Positions 11,915-24,095 are shown, counted from the stretch's first letter. The stretch: 64,000 bases of DNA from Cristatella mucedo (GCA_009760855.2 WPIO01000118.1:1184513-1248512), one strand, 5' to 3'. Numbers and translations are program-made. Notes: generated from the letters alone by a model not told the origin.

Positions 11915-11945
11915 CTTTATATAATTGAATTTTATTTATATACAC
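11645..11945. repeat. AT-rich low-complexity block
   Basis: (AT)n, ATAAATAT and TATTATA runs, ending with ~36 bases of pure (AT)n at 11874-11910. Confidence 0.95.
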
Positions 11946-13040
11946 ATTCACACAACACAATATGCATGTCATGGGTGCTATATGGAAGTATCCAGCAGTG
12001 TCCACACGAGTTCTCCTCACAAAGCTGACTGTCGCTGCCCTATTGCCTTCGATCTCTCTCTAGAATGCGTGCCTACCTACCCGTATGGAAGTGGGGATAG
12101 CTAACAAGCTGTACCAGCTTTGCCTAATTATAAAATATCTAGCTAGGAGAGTAAGAGGTAGACTGGCCAGCCAACTTCAAGCAGCTTCCTGATCCTACCT
12201 ATACTGCTGTCCTATTTTGCTCACTTCTTGAGGATAAAGATGTTTTTTCAGCCACTTTACTCATTCTCAGAGAAACAAATCTAGCAACTATTTGAAGGTT
12301 AGCACAACAGCAGCCGTGGTCTTCAACGGCCGTCGCCTTATTCTTAAATCGGTAGCCAGGACCGATAGGCAAGCAGTTATTAACGAGCCTCACCATCTTT
12401 GTTCAGCACTGACAGCCTCTGGCTCACAGCTCGAGGAAAACAGCATATTAGGCAGAGCAGTTCATATGGGCTGGACAATTAGCCAGACTAGCTGTCTTAC
12501 AATAATATGAATATTAAGACTAATAATAAACGTGAGTAGTGTCCTCTGTAAACTGCATTACTGTCTAGACACTTTACATTTGCTGAAAAGCAGGTGTTAT
12601 TAGGCTGTGGGTCGTGACCCCTTTGGGAGTCAAGCGAGGGTTTTTCATGGGTCGCCTTCGATCATCGGAAAGCAGGCATTTAAACATATTGCACAGAATA
12701 TTTATTTTTGAGGGTTACCACAACATGAGAAACTGTATTTAAGGTTTCCGGCATTAAGAAGGTTGAAAACCACTGATGTACCGGAAGCAAGATCACATTT
12801 TTATTGGAAATAAACACTAGCTGATGATTAATAGGTTCTTATATAAGAAATTGGCTATCACGACAGCTTGCCGTGTCAAAGGATTGCAACCATCTGATTC
12901 GAACTCACGACCTCATTCCTGAGGTAGTGGAAGCAACCCTTTACTTAGTGTGACATCACGGCTTACCAATTGAAGCATGCTCAAACTGAATAAACTTCAA
13001 AATGGTCCTATATTGTAGGTAGGCTATATTACGAACTAAA
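11946..13040. other. Mostly featureless, with a SINE relic
   Basis: It holds a weak B-like 3' relic near 12510-12600 and a minus-strand SINE relic at 12858-12966 with the B-box-like GATTCGAACTC and the TAGTGTGACATCACGGCT end. No supported gene. Confidence 0.5.
12858..12966 (-). mobile_element. tRNA-derived SINE relic
   Basis: Minus-sense blocks GAGTTCGAATC (B box), GACCTCATTCCTGAGGT palindrome and the A-box side AAGCCGTGATGTCACACTA match the local SINE. Confidence 0.65.
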
Positions 13041-13052
13041 AATGCAGTCTCT

Positions 13053-13212
13053 CAGAAGTTGTACAGTAGCTTTAGTCGAAAGAGTAACTAGCAATAGCCA
13101 GAGTTCAGACTCCTTGGCTGATCTAGAAGTCGTAAAAGAAAGAATTAAGGAAACCTTAAAACTAGTTAGAACTTATTTTGAAGGGAATATACTTGCATTT
13201 AAATGTTTGGTT
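13053..13212 (+). CDS. Possible upstream exon of the UBR-like gene (weak)
   Basis: An open frame with non-random composition (rich in S, E, V, K, D) follows an AAAATGCAG acceptor-like site. It could end at a weak donor after an AAA T codon break, which would give the phase 1 needed by the next exon at 13507. The peptide contains SQSSDSLADLEVVKERIKET and then LVRTYF. No convincing residue-level match to UBR1/2 was found. It could equally be a chance open frame. Confidence 0.25.
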
Positions 13213-13506
13213 ACAGATAGGAAAATGTTTATATCCCACTAAATTGATTACATGACATTACATTTTCCAAAATAAATTCAAGTTTGCTAAGGAAAATCTT
13301 AGTTGAATATAATCTTTAAAAATATCAAATACTCGTCTAATAACCAAATTTAGTGTACGTGATTTTTTGATGATCTATAACATGCTATCGATTTAGTTAG
13401 GGTCAAATATATTCGGTGCGTCTTTTTGCTTTTGATGTGCATAATTAATTATAAGAATACAATAGTAAAGTGCAAAATTGTCACTGAGGATTTATTAATT
13501 TTACAG

Positions 13507-13679
13507 ATATTGGTGCCCTAACAGCTGAGATAATGCTGTCATGCATAGCACCTGGAGTTCCTGAAATAATCCTCTCATCTTCAATACTGATAAACTTCCA
13601 CCCAATAACCAAAGTTGATATGCCTCGTAACTGCTCAAGCTCAATTGTTCGGAATAATTTGCTTCGCATTCCTAGCTTG
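13507..13679 (+). CDS. UBR-like exon 1 of the recognised set
   Basis: The acceptor is ATTTTACAG and the donor is GTAAGT. The exon enters with two bases of a split codon and leaves in phase 0. It encodes about 57 residues ending NNLLRIPSL. The last third aligns with the vertebrate stretch that ends in FFTAPT (an aspartate-arginine-serine pattern, then a hydrophobic pair, then P-S/T-L). The first two thirds align only loosely with the YKKLF helix region. The junction with the next exon restores PSL-SRSII, matching PTL-ARMLI of the family. Confidence 0.7.
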
Positions 13680-14309
13680 GTAAGTATCTAAATTCAATCA
13701 ACCGGGCTAACTGATGAAATTATGTTCTTTTCAATTATGAGGTGATACCTTCCCATCTATGTTACATTGGAATTATGGCAAACTGCAGCTTAAAATAATC
13801 TATTTTGGGAACGTAAAAATACCTTGCAGCTTTCGGTAACCATGATACGTTAGAGCACTTACACCTACACACTTGCTCAGCCTTACTTCATGCAATTAGC
13901 CCATGGCTATAAGTCTTTCATCACTACAAAACGTGTTGAATTTAACCATTGTCGCATATACAGTATGTATGAACTACAAACTATTTAGAGGAAACACGTT
14001 ATCCTTGTTCGGAAAAAAGAGTCAAAAGCAATACAACGAGCATATAAATGTGCTACCAGCACTACGTTGACGCTTAATCTTTTATTCTTTAAAGATTGCA
14101 GCATCATTTTGTAAATATGCAACAACCTATTTTTTTACAAGAGATTGCAGGTTATGTGATCCTACGTCTTAATCAAGTCTCTCTAGAGTTCGTCCCTTTT
14201 ATATAGCATCGTAAAGGCCATTACCATTACCGCAGGTATCAAGTTAAGTGGCAAATCAACCCATCTGTGGCCTGGAAAAGATAATCAATCAATGCCTTAA
14301 GGTTTTGGC

Positions 14310-15690
14310 ATTCACGATTCAAGGAGCTTTGATTTTCCAAAGGACCAACGGAGCAAAGAACCATTATGTTCTTTGAAAACTGTCTGTTGCGGCTACAGAT
14401 GAAATAAGTGGGACATTATCTATCGCACTTTTGTACTCCTAATGAGACTGTGAATCAACATGTGATATTCGTCAGCCATTGCTTGCATGGAAAGCTTTGA
14501 CCGAAGAAAGCTTCTTATAGCTGCATTGTATGCTAAAGTCCACTTCTTGATAAATAATTTACCCTGCTTACTCTTTCCAATCCATCTTACGACTGCCGTA
14601 CTGGCTGGGAAACTGGCTTGAATTAGCTGTAAACATGAATTGGGATGGTTCCCAAAAGCTAGTTACTCGATGCTTAGAACGGTAAATGGCTGCTTGATTG
14701 AGCTTATGAAATGTGTAATATTAACGCAAGCTGGTGCATTGGCCAACCACTTGTTACCATTACATGTAGAGTGGCATGCTGAGAGATGAGTTCAATCCAG
14801 CTTGTTCCTTCCTTTCCAAGTCTTTCGAGTAGTGGTAGCAGTACGTCTTGGCTGCCACACTTGGAAGTAGGTCGTAAGCTTACAGGCTTCACGATAACTC
14901 TCTAAAATACTTAATATCTACACTTCCAAGCCGCGACACTTCAAGGTACTAAACAAAATACTGAAAATTGTATATAAACATGTAAATTCAATGCATTTTT
15001 TATTAATAGCGAAGGCAATGTGCTCTCCATAGAATACAGCCCAATGATGTTGCTCCCAGCTACATTTTCTGCTAGTAGGCAGCACACTCAAGGAATTGTC
15101 TAAATGTTTTGCATCCAATAAACTCTAGTTGTTTGAAGGCACGGCCCATTTCGTGGGCTAAAGAAGTATGTATTTGCAGCAGATTTTTAACCTGGTCCGT
15201 AAATTTCCGGAACCTTTTTTGAACAGGTTCCATTACTTGATCATCGATATCGAATGCTTCGCTTCGAGCCAATAAATGAACAGGTTATGAGATGAGCTTA
15301 TTATGATATGCCTGGATTTCGCTCCAGATACGTGACAAGAATGGAAAGATTTATAGGTGTCGTCGATAATAAGTTTACGTCTAAAACAACTGCAATTTTA
15401 AATTAAACACGAATATTTCACACTTTACGAAATAGGCAGAATAAATTTCTCAGAAGAGCCACGAAACGTTTGCGAGAGGCTTCGCTGGTGATATGGATCA
15501 TAGTTCGCTCTGCAGAATTTGAAGTTTTTTCTACAGAGTTCTCTATGAACTTGTGGTTGTTCTTGACTGAGATTGTCTCACTAATTTCGAAAATGCATGA
15601 GCAAAGTTCAAGAAACCTCTTGCTACGATCCTATGTCATATGGCGTTTTACAAAAGCCTCCCTATTTGGAATAGCAACTAATTAATTATT
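14310..15690 (-). pseudogene. Unidentified coding-like relic, antisense in a UBR intron
   Basis: Several minus-strand open stretches here look like protein rather than chance frames. From 15690 downward they are: a block with FEISETISVKNNHKFIENS and SAERTMIHITSEASRKRFV; a block with RIWSEIQAYHNKLIS, one in-frame TAA, then FDIDDQVMEPVQKRF and AHEMGRAFKQLEFIG; a block with DVLLPLLERLGKEG; and a block with FIKKWTLAYNAAIRSFLRS. The blocks are separated by stops and frame changes, so this is likely a decayed retrocopy, transposase or nested gene. I do not recognise the family. Codon use is less AT-biased than the surrounding intron. Confidence 0.4.
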
Positions 15691-16926
15691 TTCTTCAAAC
15701 AATTTTGCAGATGTAGTGTTACTAAGGCAGCCGGTTATGAGTGCTTAAATATAGATACATCGGGTAGATAGTGGCACACTTTCATCAAATTTCATTACTA
15801 GACCTTTGCACATTATATACATGCTGAAGTCAGGATTTTAAAATATACTTTGGACAATTTTAGAATCATCTACGGTAACCAAAAGCTGTGATTCGTAAAT
15901 CTCCGAGTTAAAGAAACTGACTCTGTTGCATGGAACAACATTGTCGAAGCCTCTTCGTTTTTCACTGATGTATCATGAGGCTATTTTCATATTAAAGGCT
16001 ATCATTAAGTTTAAATAAATGGCATCCAGAAGAGGTTTGTGTTAAGTAAATATTAAATCGATGTTTCAAGACTTTAAGGGTATGGAGCATTGATGGCATC
16101 CAAATATACCAAAAATAGGTATTCATATTCACTAAAAATATCATTTCTACTGAGCTTTGCGAAGAAATTAGGGATTATAGGAACTTACGTTAAAATGTGT
16201 CAATTAGAAGAATGCAAACAAACAGTTGCCCATCGTACTTGAAGTGCTTGCTAAGTAAGACAGTGTTAGACTATGTGCCAACAATGGCTATATTTTTGCC
16301 GCTTCTGCAATCTAATGTGGTTATGTCTCATCAGTTTCACTTGGATCTAAACTAACTGGTAAGGTGTAAGTCTAACTTCGGGGATTAAAGTCACCTGTTA
16401 CTCGTATTACTTTCATCCTACCCGAGACGAAAAACGACCTGTGCAATAATAGGTGGCGACTGCCACTCAAACAAGATCACGATTTTTTTTAAGAAGTTAA
16501 ATTTTCGGCATTATTTTATAGATTAAATGCTGAGGAAACTTTTTTGAGACCTTCAAGGTTGATTAGGAGCCTAGAAAATACGGATGTCCCTTGTTAATGA
16601 AGGAATAGTGAATGTATTTTCGTTAGTTTTAAATTTTACATGTACTACCATATTATTTAAAAAACTTGTATAACTTCAAATGTTCTGATATTGCAATAAA
16701 TGCAATCATCCGAAAGAAAACTTAGAGTCAGGGTATCGCCCTAGACTCCATGTTACGATTGGCTGATCAAGCTGAATCTGCCTTGAAATAGCGAACTTAT
16801 AAACAGATTTTTGTTATCGATTTTCGTACTGACCATTATATAACATCATCTGAAACCTAATGCACAGCTACATGTTTGTGATAATTTGACGTGTTGTATC
16901 GTTACCCTAACGTCTCGCTTTTTTAG

Positions 16927-17014
16927 AGCCGTTCAATAATCTGTGGTGACTCAACTGGCTACTTCCTATCTCTAATAGACTTGGCTATCAAAAATGCTGA
17001 AACTGTTGCTATTT
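16927..17014 (+). CDS. UBR-like exon 2
   Basis: The acceptor is TTTTTTAG and the donor is GTAAGT; the exon enters in phase 0 and leaves in phase 1. It encodes SRSIICGDSTGYFLSLID followed by LAIKNAETVAI. This fits the UBR2 segment ARMLI...LMSIIIKTF, a conserved scaffold helix. The phases match both neighbouring exons. The intron that follows is about 12.7 kb and contains the A-in-B nested LINE pair. Confidence 0.8.
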
Positions 17015-17362
17015 GTAAGTACTAAAAACCAATGAAGTTTTATTCAAAAGCTTATTTTCGGAATAATTTTATGCAACACTACATTTTCAATTGAGGCATG
17101 CATTTTTCAATTAGTAAATGCACATGTTCTCCACATAAACTGAGTCAGTGTTTACCGAACACGACTTAATGAACTGTATTTCAGTATTAATAGCCATACT
17201 TTATTATTATGTGACGATGCTCCAAGATGCGTCGGTAACAATGAATGAATATTTCGCTTTTAGTAAACTTAAATTCGATAAGCAATTGAAATACTAGTTC
17301 GAATAACTTATCAGCTCTTTTGAATAATATAAAGTTACCAATTAAAGTGAGAAATGCCTCCA

Positions 17363-17470
<108 letters not shown>

Positions 17471-18113
17471 GTAATATACATGTTTACCTTTCTTTAATAT
17501 TTAATTTAAAATAAAAGTTGCCAGAAAATTAAATTACCGCTCAAGAAAACACAAAAGGCAGTTCAATTAACTAATCAAATCAAAGCAATTCGTCAGCTTG
17601 CAATCTCAAGCAACTGTCTGCCTTAAATATATGCTTTTGTATGTCTATTTGCTTAAAAAACACTTACATGTAACGCCCTTAAACGGTATTGGTGTCTTGA
17701 CAAAAATAAAAGCATTTGTTCCTAGGAATGTGATGTTATAAGACATTTTAAATACTATATTTGTCACAACTAATTGGCATTACTATAGTTGTGGTTTTTA
17801 TGTCGTACTGAGGAATTACCGTGGCAGATATATTTCCACAAAGGGAACATGTCTTGCTCACTGCAGCAGGCAGGAAAGTCTATGATTGAAGAGTTGGATT
17901 CTCTATAACATGACCTAACCGGTCCCATATCAGCTCTTAGCTTTGTTCTATTACAGTAGTTGTAACTTGGGGAACCTATTCTACGATTCGCGTAGTACTT
18001 GCTTCAGGTCCAATAAGGTGAGCTCCAAAGTTTCTTTCAACAGTATTGTGGAACAAATGCTTAGATAGAACAGTCATATTAGTAAGGCCTTACAATCGTC
18101 CCAATATTATATT

Positions 18114-18236
18114 TTTTCTGCCCACAGTTAACCTGATTAAATAACTTTAATTTTTAGCTCATTTTCGCCTCAATTATGTATCTTTTCTGCCCACATTTAA
18201 CCTGATTTTATAACTTTTGTTTTTAGCTCATTTTCC
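18114..18236. repeat. Local tandem duplication, ~69-base period
   Basis: Two copies of a ~54-base unit starting TTTTCTGCCCACA and ending TTTTTAGCTCATTTTC, at 18114 and 18183. Confidence 0.85.
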
Positions 18237-18409
18237 TAAAAATTCCTCAATCAATTCAACCAAAGAAAACGTGCTATATGTATTGCAAATATTTGTAATA
18301 CACTTGTACAGCCTCATCCAAAAACTTAATAGTATTGGTCTAAAGACGGCCTACTTAAAGGAGTTAGGTACAACCTAGTGTGAAGTACTTAGATAATCTT
18401 ATGTTCAAC

Positions 18410-18735
18410 CTACAGTCTAAAGAGGCATTACGAGACTCCGGTAAAACAGACGAGTTTGCACCTCTGACTGAGCACACTGTGAGCCATCGCCCAGACGGCC
18501 TACGGTTTACCGAAGACATTAAACTAGCCGGGTCTACATATCCAAGCTAAAAAAAAAGCATACAAACGATCAGGACTGACTGTCCTGAGGCAGACTACTT
18601 TAGGCAGACTGCTGCAGGTCGTACCATTCGATCCAAGGAAAAGCCAAGTCTAGCTTTTATAAAACATTGTTGAATCACAGTTGCGCAATCGAAAAATGCT
18701 GATGTCAACGACAAACGATCTCCTCAACCGCTCTC
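18410..18735 (+). mobile_element. LINE B, left part (split by LINE A insertion)
   Basis: The blocks GACTGAGCACACTGTGAGCC, TATAAAACATTGTTGAATC and the AATGCTGATG...CGATCTCCTCAACC stretch match other B copies (2230-2460 minus; 34580-34670 plus). The match stops at 18735, where the 3' tail of a minus-strand A element starts. It resumes at about 22147. Confidence 0.8.
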
Positions 18736-18816
18736 AAATTGTATCTGTATCTCCGTCAGTAACTCCACAAAGTCATAAAGACCACGTGGGTGTTATCCAG
18801 AAGAGTTTTGTATAGC

Positions 18817-20358
18817 TCACTCACAGCCTAAGCGGCTTTCGGTACGCATTCGGTAGCCAACAGACTTCGTCTCATGCAACAAAGAGAAAGAGGGAAGCAT
18901 AGCAGAGTTAGGAGAGCAGTTGAGGTAGTAAGTAGCATAGAAGTAGCAGTTCAGGACCGCTGAAAAAGATGTGCCATAGTCGGCATTTGAAAAGTAGATA
19001 TCGTTGTGTAAGAATTGTGGAAGCGAGTTCCACAGTCTAGGACCTGCAGAGCTAAAGCTTCTGTCGCCAACTGTCTTTAAGCGGAGGAATGGGACAGCTA
19101 ATTTATCGTCTACACAGGACCTGAGGGTGCGAACAGGCTGAAACTGATGCAGCAGTTCAGCTAGGTACGAAGGAGCCAAGCCGTGGCGGGCCTTGTGGGT
19201 CAGCGTAAGAACTTTGCTCTGTATCCTTTGCTCAACCGGCAACCATCCTAGCTCTTTCAGCAAAGGTGACACGTTCTCAAACCACTGGGACTTGAAGATC
19301 AGCCTTGCAGCCATATTCAAAGTCCGCTGTAGTGGCATAATAGCTTTCTTTGGTAGCCCAGTCAAAAGGGAATTACTATAATCAAGCCAAGACAGAACTA
19401 AAGAGCTAGTTAAATTCTTTACAAGCAACTGTGGGAGACAGCTTCTACTCTTGAATAGGGATCGGATGTGATGGCTAGCTGTAGAGGCAGACTTCTGAAT
19501 GAAGCTTTTGAAATTGAGGCAGCTGTCGAACACGACATCTAGATTACGAGCACGTGGTGAAGGTCGCACAATAGCATCACCTATTAGAACATTAAAGCCT
19601 TTTAATCCAGCCACACGCTTAGGGTGTCCTATGAGAAGCAGTTCGGTTTTATCGTCATTTAATTTCAGGAAGTTTTCCGACATCCAGGATCGAATATCGG
19701 CAAGGCAAGCATTCAGTTTCTCAGTTGCTGCAGCAGATTCCGACGGTTTAAATGACAAATACAACTGAGTATCGTCATCATAGAAGTGATATCCTATTCC
19801 ATGGGCCTTAATCACTTTTCCCAGGGGTTGCGTATAAATGGTGAACAGCAAGGGACCAAGTACAGACCCTTGAGGGACTCCACAGGTGATCCTTATCATG
19901 TCTGAGACCTGACCCCCACACGACACGGATTGAACACGATCAGACAAGTATGATTTAAACCACGCCAGTGCTTCGTCTGCCAGACCGATCGTTGTTCTCA
20001 CTCGTTCAAGCAGAACTTCGTATTCAATGGCGTCGAAGGCAGCAGACAGATCTAGCAGAGCTAGGGCAGTGGCATTCCCGTCGTCGTTGCCACGTAGAAT
20101 GTCATTGTTAACACGGAGGAGAGCAGTTTCGGTAGAGTGCTGCTTCTTGAACCCTGATTGAAATGTTTCTGACATTCCATTATTTTTAATATGTTCAACT
20201 AGCTGCTTAGCAACAATATTTTCAAGAATCTTTGATAAGAACTGAAGAAGGAAAACTGGACGATAGTTTGCTAGGACCTCTGTGTCTAATCCAGGCTTTT
20301 TAAGAATAGGTCTAACGATTGCCGGTTTGAAGGACTTGGGGACGACCCCTTTTCCCAA
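18817..20358 (-). CDS. LINE A reverse transcriptase open frame (YDDD variant)
   Basis: 513 codons. Blocks in order: PAIVRPILKKPGLD, LANYRPVFLLQFLSKILE, FQSGFKKQHSTETALL, ALLDLSAAFDAIEYEVLL, GVPQGSVLGPLLF, the catalytic region YHFYDDDTQLYLSF, LKLNDDKTELLLIG, and the C-terminal LGWLPVEQRIQSKVL and APSYLAELL blocks. The usual YADD is YDDD, while the copy at 57.4 kb has YADD. The upstream endonuclease is frame-shifted from it, so the start shown is only the first Met of the open stretch. Confidence 0.9.
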   Translation of the reverse strand: MGKGVVPKSFKPAIVRPILKKPGLDTEVLANYRPVFLLQFLSKILENIVAKQLVEHIKNNGMSETFQSGFKKQHSTETALLRVNNDILRGNDDGNATALALLDLSAAFDAIEYEVLLERVRTTIGLADEALAWFKSYLSDRVQSVSCGGQVSDMIRITCGVPQGSVLGPLLFTIYTQPLGKVIKAHGIGYHFYDDDTQLYLSFKPSESAAATEKLNACLADIRSWMSENFLKLNDDKTELLLIGHPKRVAGLKGFNVLIGDAIVRPSPRARNLDVVFDSCLNFKSFIQKSASTASHHIRSLFKSRSCLPQLLVKNLTSSLVLSWLDYSNSLLTGLPKKAIMPLQRTLNMAARLIFKSQWFENVSPLLKELGWLPVEQRIQSKVLTLTHKARHGLAPSYLAELLHQFQPVRTLRSCVDDKLAVPFLRLKTVGDRSFSSAGPRLWNSLPQFLHNDIYFSNADYGTSFSAVLNCYFYATYYLNCSPNSAMLPSFSLLHETKSVGYRMRTESRLGCE

Positions 20359-20955
20359 AGAAGCATTAAAAATCTTGGTTATGGCAGGGCTAAGTGTGTC
20401 TGCAAGTGAAGACCACAGAGATGAAGGTATAGGGTCTTCAGGAGACGAGCTCTTTTTGCTAGACCTTATTAAGGCAGCCGCAACACAGGCAGAAACATCG
20501 GAGAACCTTTAAAGAAAGGTCGCAGGTTGAGGAACGGCGATTGCTTTGGTCGGAGGGGGCTTAATGGAGGCACGAATGTGCACAATTTTTTCAGTAAAGA
20601 AGGCTGAAAACTTTTCGGCTGAGCCCTTAATATCTGGGGAGTCAGACCTCACAGCATTGGCCAGTAAATGGTTTACTGTCTTATAAATCTGTTTAGTGTC
20701 CGACTGGCAGGAATTCAGCTTTCTAATTAAAAAAGAAGCGCTGGTTTTTTAAGCTTTCATGTGTAAACTCGAAGGAAGTCTTTAAAATTGACCAGGTCTG
20801 CCTCAGACTCCAATTTCTTGAAACGACGTTCCAGCCTGAGCTTAACACTGCGCATCTTAAGGAGTTTTTTGTAAATTGAAAGGAATCTCGACGACTTTGA
20901 ACACGGATAGAGCGAACTGGAGCATGCTTGTCAAGAGCACTCCTGAGTGTCATGT

Positions 20956-21444
20956 TCATCGCATCAGTGAGGGTATCGAGGCTGCCGGTCGAGTCTGAAT
21001 GCACATCAAGAAGGCCTGCATCACAGATTTCAAAAACTTGTCCATGTCAATGCTTTGTAAGTTACGTCGTTTGGCAAATTTGACATTGCCCTGCACGTAC
21101 GAGGGAGCAGGAACAGTAAACGAGACCGAACAATGATCTGAGAGGGTCAGTGAGCACACCACAAAGTCAGTGGGGAGGACATCCTTCGCGATCACGAGAT
21201 CTAGAATGTGGCCACCGACGTGGGTGCTGTGATTAACGAGTTGGGCCAAACCAAGATTCTCCAGACAGTCAAGAAATGAGCGGACCTGGCTGTTGCTAGG
21301 GTTGTCAACGTGAATATTGAAGTCTCCTACAATCAGTAGCGGCCTGTCACACACAAATATTTTAGCGAGGAACTCTGAAAACTCCTCTATAAACAAGTTT
21401 AAACAGCCAGAAGGAGGCCGGTATATCACAAAGGTGAGAGGCAT
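20956..21444 (-). pseudogene. LINE A endonuclease (APE-type) open piece
   Basis: It reads PLTFVIYRPPSGCLNLF, PLLIVGDFNIHVDNP, HILDLVIAKD and LTLSDHCSVSFTV: the YRPP, GDFN and SDH catalytic blocks of apurinic-type LINE endonucleases. It is separated from the upstream LLSETW part and the downstream RT by frame changes. Confidence 0.88.
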
Positions 21445-22146
21445 TGTCTTTGATGAAAACCTGATAGCAACCGATTCAAACGTTTACCCATGCGAGAAAC
21501 TGCACATTTTATAGCCAAACGATGCGTGAACAACAATTGCAACCCAGCCACCAACCTTGTCAGAACGCATGGACTGATAGAATGAGAACCGGGGTGGGGT
21601 GGTCTCGGAAATACAGCTACTGGAACAAGGCGTCATCCAGGTTTCGGAAAGCAAAAATGCATCTAGCTTCTTAGACCACCTGATCGTGGATAAGTAACCC
21701 CTTTGTTTTTAGCGAGCGGACATTTAGCAGGCGGAATTTAAGAGGCTGTCCAACAACTGGGCGACGGCGATGAAGTGGCTTGTATTCTCTACCGTTTGCG
21801 TCCGGCCCGGTGGACGCTGGCTCTTTGAATTTGAATTGAACCTTGGAAACGGCCGTGGGACGACGTTTCACAACGTGCTGGGCTACAGCGGGTGGGCTAC
21901 TACCGAAACAAATACTATTTAGTGCTTTAAAGTTACGAGTCGTAGGTTTAATAGCCGAGCTGTTGATGGGGCGAACGCAGGATGCAGGTAGGTTCTCACT
22001 GACCCGCCATAGAAGGCCCGCCCGGTAGGAATCGACTAATGGCGACATCGCATCTTACGCTAAGCAGGTCCTGTTTTGTGTAGCATATCCGAGGACAGCT
22101 CATTAATGGTCACAGCGAAGATAGCAGCGGAATACCCGAAGGTATA

Positions 22147-24095
22147 GCTCCTTACCTGACGATTCTTGTGATGATCTAGCCAATCGCTTCTCTCGATTAT
22201 TTGTGCAGAAGTTAGACAAGGTCACGGAGTCCATCCCTGCGATGACAACATCCCCACTAGAATGCTGTTCCCCAATTCCTGGCTGCGCCGCAATGCCTTC
22301 ACTTAAGTTGGTCGCCAGTGATATCGTCCTGAAGTTTATATCCCAATCAAAGAAACCAACTAGTCCTCTGGACCATATTCCCACTGTCCTGCTCTTACGT
22401 TACATTGATCTGTTGCTGTCATGCATAACTAACATCATCAATATGTCATTAGCCTCAGGTCATGTCCCAGCACCTTTCAAAAAACTTAAGTCAGGTGACT
22501 TTTCTAGAAAGCGACACTGTACGTAGAGTACTTGAGCAACTACCGCCTGGACTCTCTTCAACCATTCCTATCTAAGACACTTGAGTGGATCGTGGCAGAC
22601 CACATGAACTCATATATTTAAACATAAAACCTTGCTAGCTAATTTCAGTCTGGCTAGGGAGCTAATCACTCCATAAAGTCAGCATTGCTTAGGCTGTACG
22701 ACGACCTATTTAGGAATGCAGACGTAGGTAGACTGTCTCTGCTTGTTTTGCTCCATCCTTCGGCAGCTTTTGATACTATCGATCACCAAGTTCTTCTAGA
22801 GCACCTCTCATCTCACCTGGGCATCAACGGCACTGCTCTGCAATGGCTAAGGTTCTCTCGCAGTAGGAGACTCCAGAGTATTGACGTGAATGGACAAAGA
22901 TCATCCGAGGTACCTCTGAAATATGGGGTACCTCAGGGGTCCGTGTTATGGTTCGGTTCTTTTCACGGTTCATACTCTCCCTGTTCCAGATGCGATTGTC
23001 AAATACAATCTAGGCTTTCGCTTATATGGGTGTGACGCTCAGTTGTACCTTTGCTTTGATCCCTCCCAGCCATCGGGCACCTTAAATTTTATAAATTCAC
23101 TAGCTGCATGTATTGATGATATCCTCACATAGATGGTGCAAAATTTTCTGACACTAAACGATGATACAATTAACTTACTAGTTTTAAGCAAACCCAGCGT
23201 GATTCTGAAATCGGAAAAGCTGACCCTCGAAATTGGCTTTGCCAGCGTGACTCCTGTTAAATCAGCTCAAAATTTAGGTGTCATGTTCCAAAGTGACCTC
23301 TGGCTAGACGACCACATCAGATCCACAGTCAAGTCTGCCTACTTTCAGCTACATAACATTGATAAAATTTGGGCTTGTTGAGATAGAGATAGCACGTTTT
23401 AGTCGGTCCATGCATTCGTGACATCCTGACTCGACTTCTGTAACTCACTGCTTGCTGGCCCACCGGCATGTGCAGTCAGGCGATGACAGATGGTTCAAAA
23501 CTCAGCAGCTCGGCTTGTCTGTAGTGTGCTTCACAGTTGCCATATCACTCCACTTCTCGCCGACATGTACCGGCTACCAATCAACTAACGGATCGACTTC
23601 AAGGTTTTGTTGCTCACTTTCATGTCACTTCGTTCTTTGGCTATAGCCTATCTCTCAGATCTACTCCCTCAGCAGACCAAGCATCGTACCACCTGCTTTT
23701 CAGAATTTAAGTTTTCGAAGCCCTCGTGCAAACCTCAAATCCTTTGGAGACCGTGCATTTAGTTCGTATGCTCCCAAAGCCTTGAACTCCCTCCCGACTT
23801 TCGGTAGAACATCCCCTGACTTGACCACATTCAAAAAGAACTTAAAAACACACCTATTTAGAACAGCATTTAGTGGGTCCCCGCGATTCGTTCTTTGTAT
23901 GCTTATGCTTGCTGACTGTGCATGCTGCCACTAACCAGATTTGCATGCTGACCCTGTAAAGTCACCCTTAACCATGTCTATTAAGCATGATATTACTCAC
24001 CATCCAATCACGCTTCCATTTGCAGCAAAAGTGAAGCTCCTACGAAGAGATCATGCTCTCTGAGGCGCTTTATTAATGGCATTATGATTATTATT
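22147..24095 (+). mobile_element. LINE B, right part after the LINE A insertion
   Basis: It resumes at GCTCCTTACCTGACG and runs through RT pieces: FDTIDHQVLLEHLSSHLGIN (22685 frame), LKYGVPQGSVL, CDAQLYLCFDPSQPSGTL, FLTLNDDTINLLVL and TPVKSAQNLGVMFQSDLWLD. It ends with the B 3' region and an (ATT)n-like tail near 24090. Frameshifts separate the pieces. Confidence 0.88.

Larger units (their letters stand above)
18736..22146 (-). mobile_element. LINE family A (CR1/L2-like), near full length, inserted in LINE B
   Basis: About 3.4 kb. From the right end: a 5' region with RLLNVRSLKTKGLLIHDQVV (21.7 kb), endonuclease blocks LLSETW, PLTFVIYRPPSG, LLIVGDFNIHV and SDHCSVSF (21.65-20.96 kb), then a 513-codon open frame with the whole reverse transcriptase (20358-18817). 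The 3' end is GACGGAGATACAGATACA on the minus strand. Endonuclease nicks DNA and the reverse transcriptase copies the RNA at the nick. The endonuclease part has frame breaks, so the copy is not fully intact. Confidence 0.93.

Noticed and set aside
19499-20512. Plus-strand open frames opposite the LINE A reverse transcriptase
   Set aside because: Shadows of the minus-strand RT; the RT motifs fix the true strand.
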